Position numbers and translations under genes: made by a program. Shown one piece after another: positions 48,360 through 59,680 of a stretch of DNA of 64,000 bases (position 1 is its first letter; each line of letters opens with the position of its first letter). The notes under the pieces are model-generated. The model did not search any database. It saw only the letters and a program-made list of their open reading frames with translations, and was not told where the DNA came from. This stretch comes from Datnioides undecimradiatus (taxonomy: Eukaryota; Chordata; Actinopteri; Lobotiformes; Datnioididae). Location of the stretch: the NCBI GenBank assembly GCA_008933995.1, contig WARS01000023.1, forward strand, positions 62,001-126,000, read 5' to 3'.

Positions 48360-50194
48360 AATAAATTATGTAATAAATCCTGCTCACCTGCAGTGCTCAC
48401 TGTTCAGGCCTTTAGTTGCCCCATAACTACTACAGTATGTAATGTTTTTGTGTCCCTGTGTGGTAACATTTTTCTTATTAGCAGGGAAGGGCCCATTGGA
48501 TTTGCTCTGATTATTCTTCCCAAAACAATAAGGTATTTTTAAAGTGATAGTGGCACTTGAAAACTTACCAAACTTGATGCACATGTCAGATATGGCAAAA
48601 ACTGATGTTGTGCACAGCAAATGGCCTGATAGCAACCCCTGAGACCAGCTCCAGCAACATGCTCCTGGAATGCAGGCACATGTATCATGTTGCGGTGTAC
48701 AGTGAAAGCCTTATTGGGCCACCCACTAACCCCAAAACGAAGTCGTGAATTTGGAATTTTTTAAGGCATTTTAGCAAACTTCCTTCAGATTGACTACACA
48801 TTCATTCTAAACCAGGGGTGCCCAATACGTTGATCGCAATTGACTGGTAGATCGCGTGCCATTCAAACACAATGTTTTAGATGTTGATCATCTATCCTCA
48901 CTATGGCATTTGACACTTGGTGATGATATAATTATATTCTTATCCTGCTTTGATTTTTTAGAATTAAAAAATGCTTTAAAAACAATATGAACAAAACAGA
49001 CAAGTATAAAGTAATATGGATGAAGTCCTTAAGATACCTGGGTGTGGGTTTGTGCCTGTGTGTGTGAAAGCGAGAAAGAGATGAGTGGGAGTGAGTGGGA
49101 TAGGAATTAAAGATACTATTTTATAAATTTGCTCCTTCCTGAAAAAGGCATCCTTGTCAGTAAGCAGTGCTTGCAAATATCAAAAAAGGAAGCAGAATGC
49201 ATCCTGGAAGAACTAATACTAGTGTGTGTATCTTTTTCATTCAGTAATAATATAAATTTTACATTTTTAAAGATGTCAAACTGAAGTCTTGCCAGGCGAG
49301 AAACTTAACTCTCTTCCTTTGGGGGGAAAAAACAAGATTTTTAGCAAGACAAAGCAACAGCAAGTTTTAAAGACTTAAAAATAACTATTAATTCATCTAA
49401 ATTTTATGCTCATAAGGAAGCTGCACTCACATTGCAATTATAATCTGTGGCTGAAGGTTTAAATGAGTCTAAGTTTCAGTTGAACTGTGTGCTGTCTAAT
49501 GTTTCAATATAACCTGTAAGCTGGTATAGAGAGATGTACTGAATATGTGACTTGTGTACATGAAAAGTAAAATTAAATTTACTTTAGTCAGGAGATGTGT
49601 CAAGCCATTCTGTAGTAGTACTTTAACCTAACCTAATAGTGGTTTCAGGTCAAATGTCCATCAACACCACATTGGTTCAGTCCAGCAGAATGTATTCAGT
49701 CGAGCCATTTACTTGCTAATGCTGTTTACTTCTGAGAACTTTCCCAAAAACTTATTATCCAGGATTAGATCTTGAAATGTCAGACATGCCATAGATATAA
49801 TGACTAGGGCCTGGTTTCTTGACATCTGGCCAGATGTACCTGGGGGGGAAGGGAAAAAGGTAGGCATTGGTAAGGTAGGGCATGTAGTCTGTCAGTCTGT
49901 ACTGTCAGTCCTCGATTAACAATCACACTCATTAAGTCGTAAAGGTGTAAGACAAGGATTAAGAAAAAGGATTAACTGTGAACACTCACAGAAACTCGTA
50001 TATTTTAAGGGATCAACTTGAACACTAGGAATTTCTTAGACCACACAAGAGTACATGAATTTCTTTAATCAAAGGAAGGAGTATACATTTTCTAACAATG
50101 GAACATCAGGCATGGCCTAAGAAGACAAATGACTTTAGAGAGGCAAAAAGATTACATGCCACAAGCTGAATGGCATGTTCTATGACCAGTCACT
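48360..50194. other. Intergenic stretch 3' of RINT1
   Basis: AT-rich. Position 48813 onward (CAGGGGTGCCCAATACGTTG) resembles the left end of a hAT-type MITE without a matching right end. No gene signature was found in 48900-50190. Confidence 0.5.
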
Positions 50195-50397
50195 GGGCTC
50201 GTTCAAGATGAACTGCGCTTCGCCTGGAAAGTGGATGAGACCAGGCGGCGGCAGCAGGAAACAGACAACAAGCTGCAGTCGAGTCGGACAGTTTTCAGCA
50301 GCTTTCACAGACTACAGGCTGCAGGAAGTTGCATAAATGTTTACATCCTGTCAGATCTGTAGGTTACTTGTTGTTTGCAGAGAACTGTTGGTTAAGC

Positions 50398-51768
50398 ATG
50401 GCAGAGGAAATCTTGTATGCTTTTTTAATCGCGGATGAAGCCGAAGCTGAGGAGATCCCCCTTCTATTACATGAAGATGGACTTGGACGGAGAAAGTAAT
50501 TTGATTCATGTTGATGTTTAAAATAAACTACACCATATTTCCACTGTTATATTTCACTTAATCTAGTGCAGTTTATGGTTTCTGATCTAATTGTAATTCC
50601 TATATTTCCAAGCTCAATGATTCACTGAGACTTAAAGTATAAGCTGCCTTATTCTTCCCTCAGGTTGGCTCCAAAAATCCCATGTTTTGTTGAGGAGGTG
50701 GTCCCGTTGTATAACGTCACAGACTTTAAAAGTCATTTCAGACTATCCAGAGAGCAAGTTGAGGTGGGTTTATCTAAAGCATTTTAAGGCCAAGGTATTA
50801 TCACTGACATTTGCATTTAAGTTTTACTTATACTTTCTCCTCTTTGCTAACCAGGACCTTTTGACCACACTGGGACCCTACCACATGAACAAACAGCAAA
50901 CCAAATTACCAGTGTCCAACAGTGTTCTTGCCTGTCTCTGGATTCTGTCTAATCAGGAGTCATATCGTCATTAATGTGTCAAAATCCACAATTTCAATAC
51001 ATCTCCATCATTTTTGTTGCCTGGTTAATAAACATCTGTCCCATCACATTTCATGGCCTAGAGGGGAAGCCCTTTGTAAATCTCAGATATGTTTTCAAAC
51101 AGCCGGATTTCCAAATACAGTGTGTGCAGTTGATGGATGTCACATTCCAGTCCTAAAACCCCAGTGCAAACATCCCATAACTTATTACAATAGGAAACAT
51201 TTCTATTCCGTCATCTTAACTGGTTTCTGTGACAGTGAACGCCGCTTCTGCCATATTAAGGTTGGTCAACCCTGGTAGCTGGCATGACTCTAGAGCATTT
51301 CACAACACAGACGTCGCACAACTGCTCAAAGAAAATCCCCAGGCCCTGGTGCCTGAGGCAATGCACATTACTGGCAATTCAGTTTATCCCCTGATGCTGC
51401 AGCTTATGAAGCCTTACAGGGACAATGGTCACCTAACTGCAAAACAAAAGCACTTCAACAAACAGCTTAATTCAGCTTGTGTGGTCATTGAGCAAGCTTT
51501 TGGTCTTCTGAAGGCCAAGTTTAGGAGGCTACGTTGTCTTCATATGAAAAAAGTGTCAGACATCAGTTCAGCAGTTGCAGCATGTTGCATTCTGCACAAT
51601 ATTTGTTTGGACTCAGGTGACCAGCTTCACAAGGATGACGAGGATTTTTTTCCAGTGTTTTTTTCCTCAACACATCTTTGTGAGCTGGTGTGCAGTATGC
51701 CACAGGGTGATGTGGGGCAGCTCAGGTTAAATGGAACATATATAATGGAATTTAAATACCTCCTTTAA
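50398..51768 (+). pseudogene. Harbinger transposase (HARBI1-like), frame-shifted
   Basis: Three exons can be drawn: 50398-50495 (MAEEILYAFLIADEAEAEEI), 50664-50763 and 50855 onward, with GT-AG borders and matching phases. The DDE_4 nuclease is clear: first Asp in CAVDGCHIPVLKPQ (about 51122), second in GSWHDSRAF (about 51276), Glu in VVIEQAFGLLKAKFRRL (about 51482). Two frame changes disrupt it, one around 50970 before the helix-turn-helix part and one single-base change near 51270 between the two Asp motifs. HARBI1 is the domesticated relative; the breaks argue that this copy is a dead transposon gene, not HARBI1. Confidence 0.88.
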
Positions 51769-52460
51769 ATATTTGATAAGGCATTAAGTTTTGACTAAAG
51801 TGCCTCAACATCATCAAGACTTCTGCAGTGCCACCAAGTGACAGCTCATGGAAACTGGGCGCAACGAACCCAGGCAAAATCAGCAGGGGATCTCAGAGTG
51901 TCAGTGGTCCCCAGGGGTGGTCACATCACCAGCCAACCACTGTTCTCTTTGCGGAGTTTTAAGTCTTGATATTGCATTAAAAAGACAGACACAGACATGA
52001 CAACAGTTTTACATTTTTTTTATTTCGTAGTGCTTTGTTTTTGCAACTTTAACATTTCCTTTTGCTGCATGCTGATGTCTTTTAGTTGTGTCAATATTTG
52101 ACCCATAGTGTCATGGAATGAGACTTTTTTGCATTTTTTGGGTCCAGTTGGTCTGTTTTGAGGTCTGGTTGAGGGACCAGGCTGTTCCTCACTATCAAGT
52201 GGTTGTTGGCAGGATGTTTCTTGAGAAGCACTTTGACCAGGGAATAGTGGTGTGGATATAATGGTGTCTGGTGGAGCACACCCCACACCAGAGCCACCAA
52301 ATATTTCATCCATTTGCTGTAAAATGACAAAACCTGACAGGTATAAATAGTATTTAAGACTGTTTACTGAGACATTTGTCAGTTTAGCATTACAGCTACA
52401 AGGCACTGATGAAGCTCCACTGTTAAATGGTGTGTGGCTAAATACTAAACAGGAGGAGTC

Positions 52461-54324
52461 TGTTGTGCTTTACATGGGCATCATTTGATGTGCTTTATCG
52501 GAGCAGGTTATTGGCAAAAATTAATAATTATCTACGATAATTATTAATCGATAATTATCTACGATAATTATCTACGATAATTATTAATCGAAAGAATATT
52601 ATTATTAATAAGAATTAATAATTACGGGGCACCACCCTGGTATCAGGGATCAATAACCAACTTGAAAAACAATCTCACAAACGTTCGCTTACAGATATCA
52701 GTACCTGGGAGGTACTGATATGCATAAGACGAACAATGAAGGTGTGAATCCGAGCACTGACTCTTTTAACCAGCCTTTACAACAACACTTACACAAACAA
52801 TACAGACAACTTCTCTTTAAACACAACAGAATTTATTAAAATCAATGATATCAATTAGTAATCGATAACACCTCAATCAATAAACGTCCATCATGTACCT
52901 ATTCTAAATTATACAAGGGTGTGTGTGTGTGTGTGTGTGTGTGTAAAAGAGGAGGGGTGAGGTTGCGGACGTAAGGGAGGAGAGGGAGTACGTCACGCAA
53001 GAGTTTCGGTCAGGGGAAATGACCGCGAGGTTTGAAAAAGACAACGGCTAGTGGCGTCTGTGAGCTTAGCCCGTGTGTCTCTGACAAATGAGTTTTCACC
53101 GGTGTATATGTGCGTGTCGGTTAAGGGGGAAAGAAGGGAAACACAGCACATAAAGAAAAATTCTTCGGGCTCCGGTCGTCAGACTGTAGTTCACCCGATC
53201 AAAGAAATCAAATAAACAAATGGGACGCTTGGTCCATTAATTCAAAGCACGGGACTTGTAGTCCGTTAACTTAACTTATACAATAAAATTATGAAGAAAA
53301 CACACTTAAACTACCTCTGCCCAAATCAAGCCTCTTACGTGTCTACGAAGCAGGGAGATGTGTGGGGATCCGTCTTTGGGTCCTCGGCTCGGATGACGAC
53401 GGTGGGCCGTTCCGCTCTGTCGGCAGGTTGCACGGCAGGTTGCAAAGGTTGAAGAAAGACGCAGCGGTCCTTTCTTCCTTCTGCAGGTACTCTGAGCGCT
53501 GGCGGCGGCGGCCAGGCAATTCTCCGCGATCAGTGGGGAGTGGCGAGTCGGGTCTGCAGGTACTTTATTGAGAGCGCTGGCGGCGTCTGCGGCGGCGGCG
53601 ACTCTCCTTCGGATCCGGGGAAATAATGTGCTTGGGAAATCTCAGTTCGTCCAGCGAGGGTGAGATTGGCACGTAGTTCAGGTCCGCTTCCTTTTTCGTC
53701 GTGCCTAGCTGGGATTCGTGTGGAAGCCACTAGACACAGACTGGAAGCTCGTGGTTTAAGCAGTGTTCACTTCCTTTTTCGTCGTGATCAGCTGGGATCC
53801 TTGTGGAAACCGGCTGGAAGCAACTGGAAGCAAAGTTGTGAGGGTTGGTGCAGGTAATATACCTGCAAACATCTGGCCGCACAGCAGGGTGCTGGGTGCG
53901 TCTGCCACGGGGGCAGAGGGGGTTAGGAACGGAGATGGCCTGCGCTCCTTCCTGGTCTGGCCCTTTGATCTTAGACAAATGGAGCGGGGTGCTGGTGGTT
54001 CCCGTGCCATTTGGGGGTCAGCGCTCACCAGGGGGGTGGCTGAGCAGGTAGGGGCAGAGGTGTCCCACACTCCTGTGTGCTCTGGCCCATAGGTCTAAGA
54101 TAAGGAGCAGCCAGGATGCTAATGGCTCCGTCCAATTGGGGGCTGCACCCAGCAGGGGGGCAGCAGAGTGAATGGGGATGGAGGTGTCCTGCATACCTTT
54201 GTGACCTGGCTCCCAGGTCTTAGACAAAGAGAGCAGCCATTTGGTTGGTCTGCAATCTTTGATCTGTATCAGACCTCAGGTCGTAAACCTTGTCGGGGGC
54301 CTGTTGTTTGTATGAGGCCCAACA
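52461..54324. mobile_element. TG...CA element of 1.86 kb, probable solo LTR (copy 1)
   Basis: Begins TGTTGTGCTTTACATGGGC, ends TATGAGGCCCAACA, and is flanked by AGTC on both sides (52457-52460 and 54325-54328). It is closely similar over its length to 59681-61597. It contains AT-rich palindromic repeats near the left end (52530-52625), a hairpin at 52695-52721, a (TG)n run at 52918-52943 and a GC- and CpG-rich middle (53360-53620). It has no long ORF. TG...CA ends and a 4-bp duplication fit an LTR left by recombination; a non-autonomous DNA element cannot be excluded. Confidence 0.7.
52695..52721. repeat. Conserved hairpin inside the TG...CA element (copy 1)
   Basis: ATATCAGTACC, loop TGGGA, GGTACTGATAT: an 11-bp perfect stem, identical at 59904-59930 in the second copy. 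It follows a GGGGCACCACCCTGGTATCA segment that is also conserved. Confidence 0.9.
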
Positions 54325-55271
54325 AGTCCCACTAATATTAAAGATCAAGTATTTACCGAGTAGTATTCCCAGCTGACTTTGCCTTCTCCTGTTGCCCGAG
54401 ATTTGCTCTTCTATATGTTGTCAACATATTCTCAATTTTTTTCCTCATTTTTTTCATTTGAGAATGTGTATCCTTTTGCAATGAAGGCCTGTTCCAGTTT
54501 TTTTTTTTTTTATAAAAGGCCATTTTGTTTCAGTTGTATAGTTGGTGATGTGTCCTTGTTAGTTCAAGGAGAAACAAAGTCTGTCTGATGTTTGAATTCT
54601 GTAAAAACATTGCAGTTTTGTTAAAAACATTGCAGTTTTGTTAAAAACAGTCATATTTTACTTTTATCCTTACATCTACAAAAGGTCACTGTACCTGTCT
54701 GGGATTTGTGGCATTTGGTCTGTGTGGAGGAGAATGGACCCAAGCTGCCTGGAGAAGATGACTGCGCATCAGTGGGGTTGTGGATGAATGTAGAAAGAGG
54801 CTGGGACTAAACTTGAGATGGGGTGGAGGACACAGTGGGATTGGGAACAGGAGTGGGATCCTGGGTAAATGCTGGTGGTTGATGAGTGGTGGATTCAGGA
54901 GGCTGAGTGACTGTATTGGTCATCTGCTGCATTGCTCTTTGTTGGTTATCTGCAAAAAAGGAACCCAGAATATCAGAAAAAAGTATGAATCTGCATTTGA
55001 ATATTCATGTTAATAATAAAGATAATTTACGTTGAGTTTGTGCTGCTGCTCTTACTTGTTCCAAAATTTCCTTGGCATACTTTTGATCTGGATGCTCACA
55101 CATAATTTAACAGTCCCAGTCCCTCAACTTTATCCATTGTTGCTGGTCCAAACCATGTTCTGTAGGTCTTTATATACGCAGCTGAATAACCTGCAATAAT
55201 GGCTCCATACCTGTTTGAAATGGAGCATGTGTTGGAGCCCATTACAAATTAACAGGTGGTGCACACACATT

Positions 55272-55508
55272 AGAGAGTATAGGGACCACTTTCTGTCAAA
55301 ACTTGGTGGATGAGCTGAAGGTCATAGGTCACGGGGGTGTTGTGAGGTCAACTAGGGGGCAGGGGTGTGAAGGATTTCCGTATAACAGACCAGGGGTAAT
55401 GCAAGGAAGCATCTGTGGTACTTACTGACTCTTTACTTTAGACATCAAACACACACACACACACACACACACGTGCAGACGCTTGATGGCCTTTGGTGAT
55501 GTTGATCA
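55272..55508 (+). repeat. Polinton left terminal inverted repeat, outer copy
   Basis: Matches the complement of 59205-59448 from the element end through GATGTTGA, except for an expanded (CA)n run at 55448-55471. It then diverges into sequence not found at the right end. Confidence 0.88.
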
Positions 55509-55721
55509 GTGGCTTCATCCACACACTGCAGGTTGATTTGTGAGAATCTTTGTGGAGTAAACGAACACGTCTGTGTCCCCAGACCGCACAAGTTAGCAAA
55601 GTGCAGATGCATCTGTTTAGAGAGAGGAAAGGAGAAGGAGAAGAGTGTTTTTTTATTGTCTTTAACACTCTAAGTGGTACGAAGAATGTTTGTTATGGAC
55701 CAGGGTCAGGTCTCAGGGGGT

Positions 55722-55998
55722 AAGGACTTCCATATAGCAGAGCTGGGGTAATGCAAGGAAGCATCTGTGGTACTTACTGACTCTTTACTTTAGACATCAA
55801 ACACATACACACAGGCACATGCAGACGCTTGATGGTTGTTGGTGATGTTGACCAGGGTCGCCTTGTGCATCGCCTTGTGTTTACTGTGTGTGAAGAACAT
55901 GTATTGAGCCAACGTTAGAGTTACTGCCTTGCCCGGGTCAAAACAGCAAACAGGATAACTAACCGGACGTTAGAGTTACTGCCGTGCTGGGGGGAGAA
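55722..55998 (+). repeat. Polinton left inverted repeat, inner copy
   Basis: A second, more complete copy of the inner part of the repeat (AAGGACTTCCATATAGCAG through GCTGGGGGGAGAA) matching the complement of the right end. GTTAGAGTTACTGCC occurs twice within it, at about 55914 and 55968. So the left end carries two partly overlapping repeats where the right carries one. Confidence 0.85.
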
Positions 55999-56157
55999 GT
56001 AAGAAAAGAAATGCATTCTAACCAGCCAAAAAAGTGGATAGGGGCCGAACTGAATATAAACTGGCATGAGACGAGCAAACTTACTGAGTCCTGCATGTGC
56101 AACGAACGGTGAACGCTCCTTGACAACATCGCTCAGCAGATCTTAACGCGGAGAAGA

Positions 56158-57366
56158 ATGAAGACTGGCCACGGTAAAATGTGACACAGTTGACGTGATG
56201 ATAGCATTTGCTTTTACTTATACTTTAATACAAAGCGATTGTTTCTTATAGAAATTCAGGTTTTCGCAGAGATCCACCCTCCTCCAGAGAAGACATTATT
56301 CCCATGTCTGTGTAAGTACATGTTTGATGGATTTATTTTTTTTTACTTGTTTTATACCGCTAGCATTTGGATTTAAAAAAAAAAAAAAACTCTCTCTCTC
56401 TCATGCAGCTGTTACGGCAGATGAGTTGGAAAATATAAATTTTACACAATCAGACTTTGGTAAGTTATTTTTCTTCATCATGCTTTAATAATAATGCTTT
56501 AATAATAAAAAAACTTTAATAATGAGCAAAGGTAACAGATATATTATGTTGAAACAATTTACAGACTTGTTAGACAACGTTGAACGTCGTCATCAGGTCC
56601 AGAATCCATCTGTTCTGTACGGTGGAGATGAAATTGTCCCGCACAGGGATTTGACAACTAGTCCAGGTCCGTACGTGGATTCGACAAATACAGCTGGTCA
56701 GCTGTCCGAAGATATCGGGTTGGTGCACAACCAACCTCCTGAGAAGAAAAAGAAAAAGAAGGAACACCGGCCCAAAAAGAGCCTTGCCGAGTGAGGAAGC
56801 GACCCCGACCTCCAAAAGACCAAAAGGAGAAGAGCCAAGACCCCTGCCCAAACCCCTGCTCCAAAGCGCTGTGCTAATGCTACACAGGGTCAGAATACGA
56901 CCCCGGCTGCAGATGCTGTGAGCGGGAGTGAAACTCCACTGTTACCTGGCCTTAGAGATCACCCCATCGGCTTCCAAACTCAAACCGGTAAGCCTATTCC
57001 GTCATTTAATCTTCCCGCCTGAATCGAATGAACAATGCGCATGCACTAACCTCACACTTATTCATGTCTGTATTTATATCATGTACCATTTAAGTAATGA
57101 CATATGTTTCTTCTGTTTTTTATAACTTGTACAGAATCTAACCCAACCATCACCGCACTGATTGATCTTTTGAGATGGGATCCAACTCTTGGTAAACCCT
57201 GAAACTGTATACTGTTGTCCTAAGGTGTGACTGTGGTACACAATATTATCCCATTGCAGCGTTTCTGAAAAACGATTCAAACCCTAGACAACATGAACCA
57301 AAATGTAGAATTATCCGGCTTATCTACTCTTCTTCAAGCGGTAGAAGAACTAAATCGCGTAGATAA
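56158..57366 (+). CDS. Putative seven-exon gene in the Polinton, Lys/Arg-rich product, function unknown
   Basis: Segments 56158-56173, 56252-56311, 56409-56459, 56565-56790, 56956-56987, 57135-57191 and 57260-57366 all have GT-AG borders with good consensus (GTAAAA, GTAAGT, GTAAGT, GTGAGG, GTAAGC, GTAAAC). They agree in phase, stay open and end at a TAA, giving about 177 residues. The fourth segment carries a lysine string (PPEKKKKKKEHRPKKS). The intron after it is 165 bases, a multiple of three, and contains the only in-frame stop of that stretch, so retention would truncate the product. The last segment overlaps the polymerase ORF in another frame. I recognise no domain; a basic DNA-binding or core-type protein is a guess. 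Expression is unproven. Confidence 0.45.
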
Positions 57367-58870
57367 TGCAGCCGTAATGCTACAAGACTTTTTTTTCCCT
57401 TTAGAACAGGCTCTACAGCAGTTAAACCAGAATCATTCCCCTCAGAGCAGTGTTGCAGATTGCTCCCTGCAACAGGGAGAGGTGGTGGACCTAACGTTAC
57501 AAAATGACAATTCGGAAGACTGTTTCTTTCCTTTAGAACAGGCTCTGCAGCAGTTAAATCAAAATCATTCCCCTCAGAGCAGCCTTGCAGATCCCTCCCT
57601 GCAACAGGGAGGGGGGCTAGAGGGGGTAGATCCTAATCCCTGCACAGTGACCCGGCGTGAACGCTTCAACAATTTGGAAATAAGACGCATGCTGAACGTT
57701 CCTCAGCCAGAGAGCATACCTGATTATGCTGCGTTCTATTCCAATGTCATGGAAAGCTTTCATGATGTCATTGAAAGAGCCGTCTCAGAGGCCAGACAGG
57801 GTGATGTGATACAGTTTGAGTTGTTGGGTGAACATTTACGCCACCACGTTTTAGTCACCCTCCGTGAAAGCGATGATGTGTCTGTGGTTTTTCAGGACTT
57901 ACTGGACAGATTAGTGCAATCAAACATGGAAATCTTGACGGACGCTAGCCTAGAATTAATTGTACAGGTAGTGCGAAACCCCAGAGGCGGCGGCAAACGA
58001 AAGTCAGAAAAAACTCTAAACGTAGAAATTTTGAAAAAGAAAGCTCGTCATCTGTATGTTGTAAACAACACACAGAATCAGCTCTGCTTTGCCATCAATT
58101 TAGCCCATCTCATTGACCATACGCTCACTGATAGCCAAGCTGTACATTTAGGGGCAGAGTGGCAGCGTCTCGCGGGCCTGAATGATCAGACGGCCGTGAC
58201 CTTCAGCGATGTTTACAAATTTGAAAAGATCCTAAACCGTAAGATTGTGGTGTTTTACAGAGACGAGGAGAATAGAGCTCTCTCTATATATGAGACAGGC
58301 TTTCCCAAACCAGTCAAGGCTCTGTTTCTATTTTTATTCCAAAACCACTACTACGGCGTAAAAAATCCTGAAGGCTTTATCAGCAGCAAGTACATCTGTG
58401 ACTACTGCTTTAAAGGTTACGATGATTCCAAGAAACACAGATGTCAAGGCTTCTGCCACATCTGTCAAAATGCTGTCTGCATCCTTGAAAAGCCCGCCCC
58501 TGTATTGTGCAACGATTGCTGTAGGATGCGTCGCTCCCCATCTTGTCTGACCAGGCACAGAGAGCCTAAATTAAGACCCGTGGCTAATGTGTATGCAAGT
58601 ACCTGTGATTTGATAAAAAAGTGCCAAAAGTGTAAAAAAAATTACTACGTAGCTATGAGCAACAAAGACCAGAAAAAACACCAGTGCGTTCCACCCAAAT
58701 GCCGCATCTGTGGGGAAACACGTCCTGTAGATGCAGACGTGTTTGACAGAGATCATCGCTGCTATATACAACCCTGCCCCCCGACCACAGAGCACAGTAA
58801 CAAACTGATTTTCTATGGCTTTGAAACGTTTGTCAACGACGCCAACGTGCACATCCCCTTTCTTGTCTGA
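57293..58870 (+). pseudogene. Polinton type-B DNA polymerase, N-terminal part only
   Basis: An open frame of 525 codons. Residues 30-105 hold a tandem duplication (FFPLEQALQQLNQNHSPQSS twice). Residues 120-360 are a conserved N-terminal region. Residues about 365-500 are rich in paired Cys/His (CDYCFKG, CHICQNAVC, CQKCKKNYY, CRICGE), a zinc-binding segment found before the exonuclease domain in this polymerase type. The frame ends just after LIFYGFETF, the first exonuclease motif, where a stop occurs. Recognisable sequence continues for about 80 bases and is then lost, so the polymerase palm and fingers are absent. The protein would normally copy the element by protein-primed replication; this copy cannot. 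Confidence 0.78.
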
Positions 58871-59133
58871 ACCAAAACCTTGCAAGGTCTAGAATGGTCA
58901 TCCTACGGTCTGAATTGTATCAGAGACTTTCTGCTAAATTACAGGAGACCTGAATAGCGTGGTGCGTGGTGGGTGACTTGTGGCTGAGCATATATGTGTA
59001 TATATATATATATGTTTTAAGGATTCACCGCCCCTCTTATTGGTTTTGGTTTGTATGTTTCATTGTTTCATTGGCTTGTACAATCCTCTTTTGGTTTTCC
59101 CTCAGTATTACCAGTCAGTCTTTTTTTTATTTT

Positions 59134-59448
59134 TCTCCCCCCAGCACGGCAGTAACTCTAACGTTGGCTCAATACATGTTCTTCACACACAGTAAACGAA
59201 GATGCACAAGGCGACCCTGGTCAACATCACCAACGACCATCAAGCGTCTGCATGTGCCTGTGTGTATGTGTTTGATGTCTAAAGTAAAGAGTCAGTAAGT
59301 ACCACAGATGCTTCCTTGCATTACCCCAGCTCTGCTATATGGAAATCCTTCACACCCCTGCCCCCTAGTTGACCTCACAACACCCCCGTGACCTATGACC
59401 TTCAGCTCATCCACCAAGTTTTGACAGAAAGTGGTCCCTATACTCTCT
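59134..59448 (-). repeat. Polinton right terminal inverted repeat
   Basis: Inverted partner of both left copies, about 315 bases, ending TATACTCTCT at 59448. Confidence 0.88.
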
Positions 59449-59454
59449 CACAGT

Positions 59455-59680
59455 GATTGTTATTGTGTGTTTGTTTTAGCTGATATTATCACTTAAGAAT
59501 GTATTCTTTATGCTTTACTGAATACTCAATAAATTAATCAGAACTTAGTTTTGACTCACTGTGAATACTTTCTGCAAGAAGTTATTGTTCCATAAGTAGC
59601 CAGAGAATAATAGCTATCTTAAACATGTATTCCACTTTATTGATAATCTTAGAGGGCGTACAACATTTGGTTATTAATAT
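59455..59680. other. Harbinger internal sequence between two insertions
   Basis: AT-rich, non-coding, presumed 5' flank of Harbinger ORF1 on the minus strand, caught between the Polinton and the second TG...CA element. Confidence 0.5.

Larger units (their letters stand above)
52020..55243 (-). pseudogene. Harbinger ORF1 (DNA-binding partner), spliced, split by an insertion
   Basis: Minus-strand exons: 55243-55031, 54949-54695 and 52319-52020. The first reads YSAAYIKTYRTWFGPATMDK and then LGLLNYV before a one-base frame loss, after which KYAKEILEQVRAAAQT follows. The second is Gln/Pro/Thr-rich (TVTQPPESTTHQPPAF) with one stop. The last ends in a basic, coiled-coil-prone tail (MQQKEMLKLQKQS). 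Splice borders are TTTGCAG, CAG|GTAC and TTTACAG. The intron between exons 2 and 3 holds the 1.9-kb TG...CA element. In active Harbingers this partner carries the transposase into the nucleus and binds the ends. No clear Myb/SANT helix could be read, so part may be lost. Confidence 0.65.
55272..59448 (+). mobile_element. Miniature Polinton/Maverick, internally deleted
   Basis: A 4177-bp element with long terminal inverted repeats beginning AGAGAGTATAGGGACC on both ends, and flanks CACATT (55266-55271) and CACAGT (59449-59454) that agree at five of six positions. AG...CT ends, long inverted repeats and a 6-bp duplication are Polinton hallmarks. Full elements are 15-20 kb with capsid, integrase, ATPase and protease genes; this one keeps only a truncated type-B DNA polymerase and an upstream spliced gene. 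It sits just outside ORF1 exon 1 of the Harbinger. It is an old, defective copy of an element class related to adintoviruses. Confidence 0.82.

Noticed and set aside
50398..51768. A functional domesticated HARBI1 gene
   Set aside because: The reading frame shifts twice and the gene lies between Harbinger ends beside its ORF1 partner, so it is a transposon copy.
57293..58870. The polymerase ORF as a complete gene
   Set aside because: It ends right after the first exonuclease motif; palm and fingers motifs of a type-B polymerase are absent from the window.
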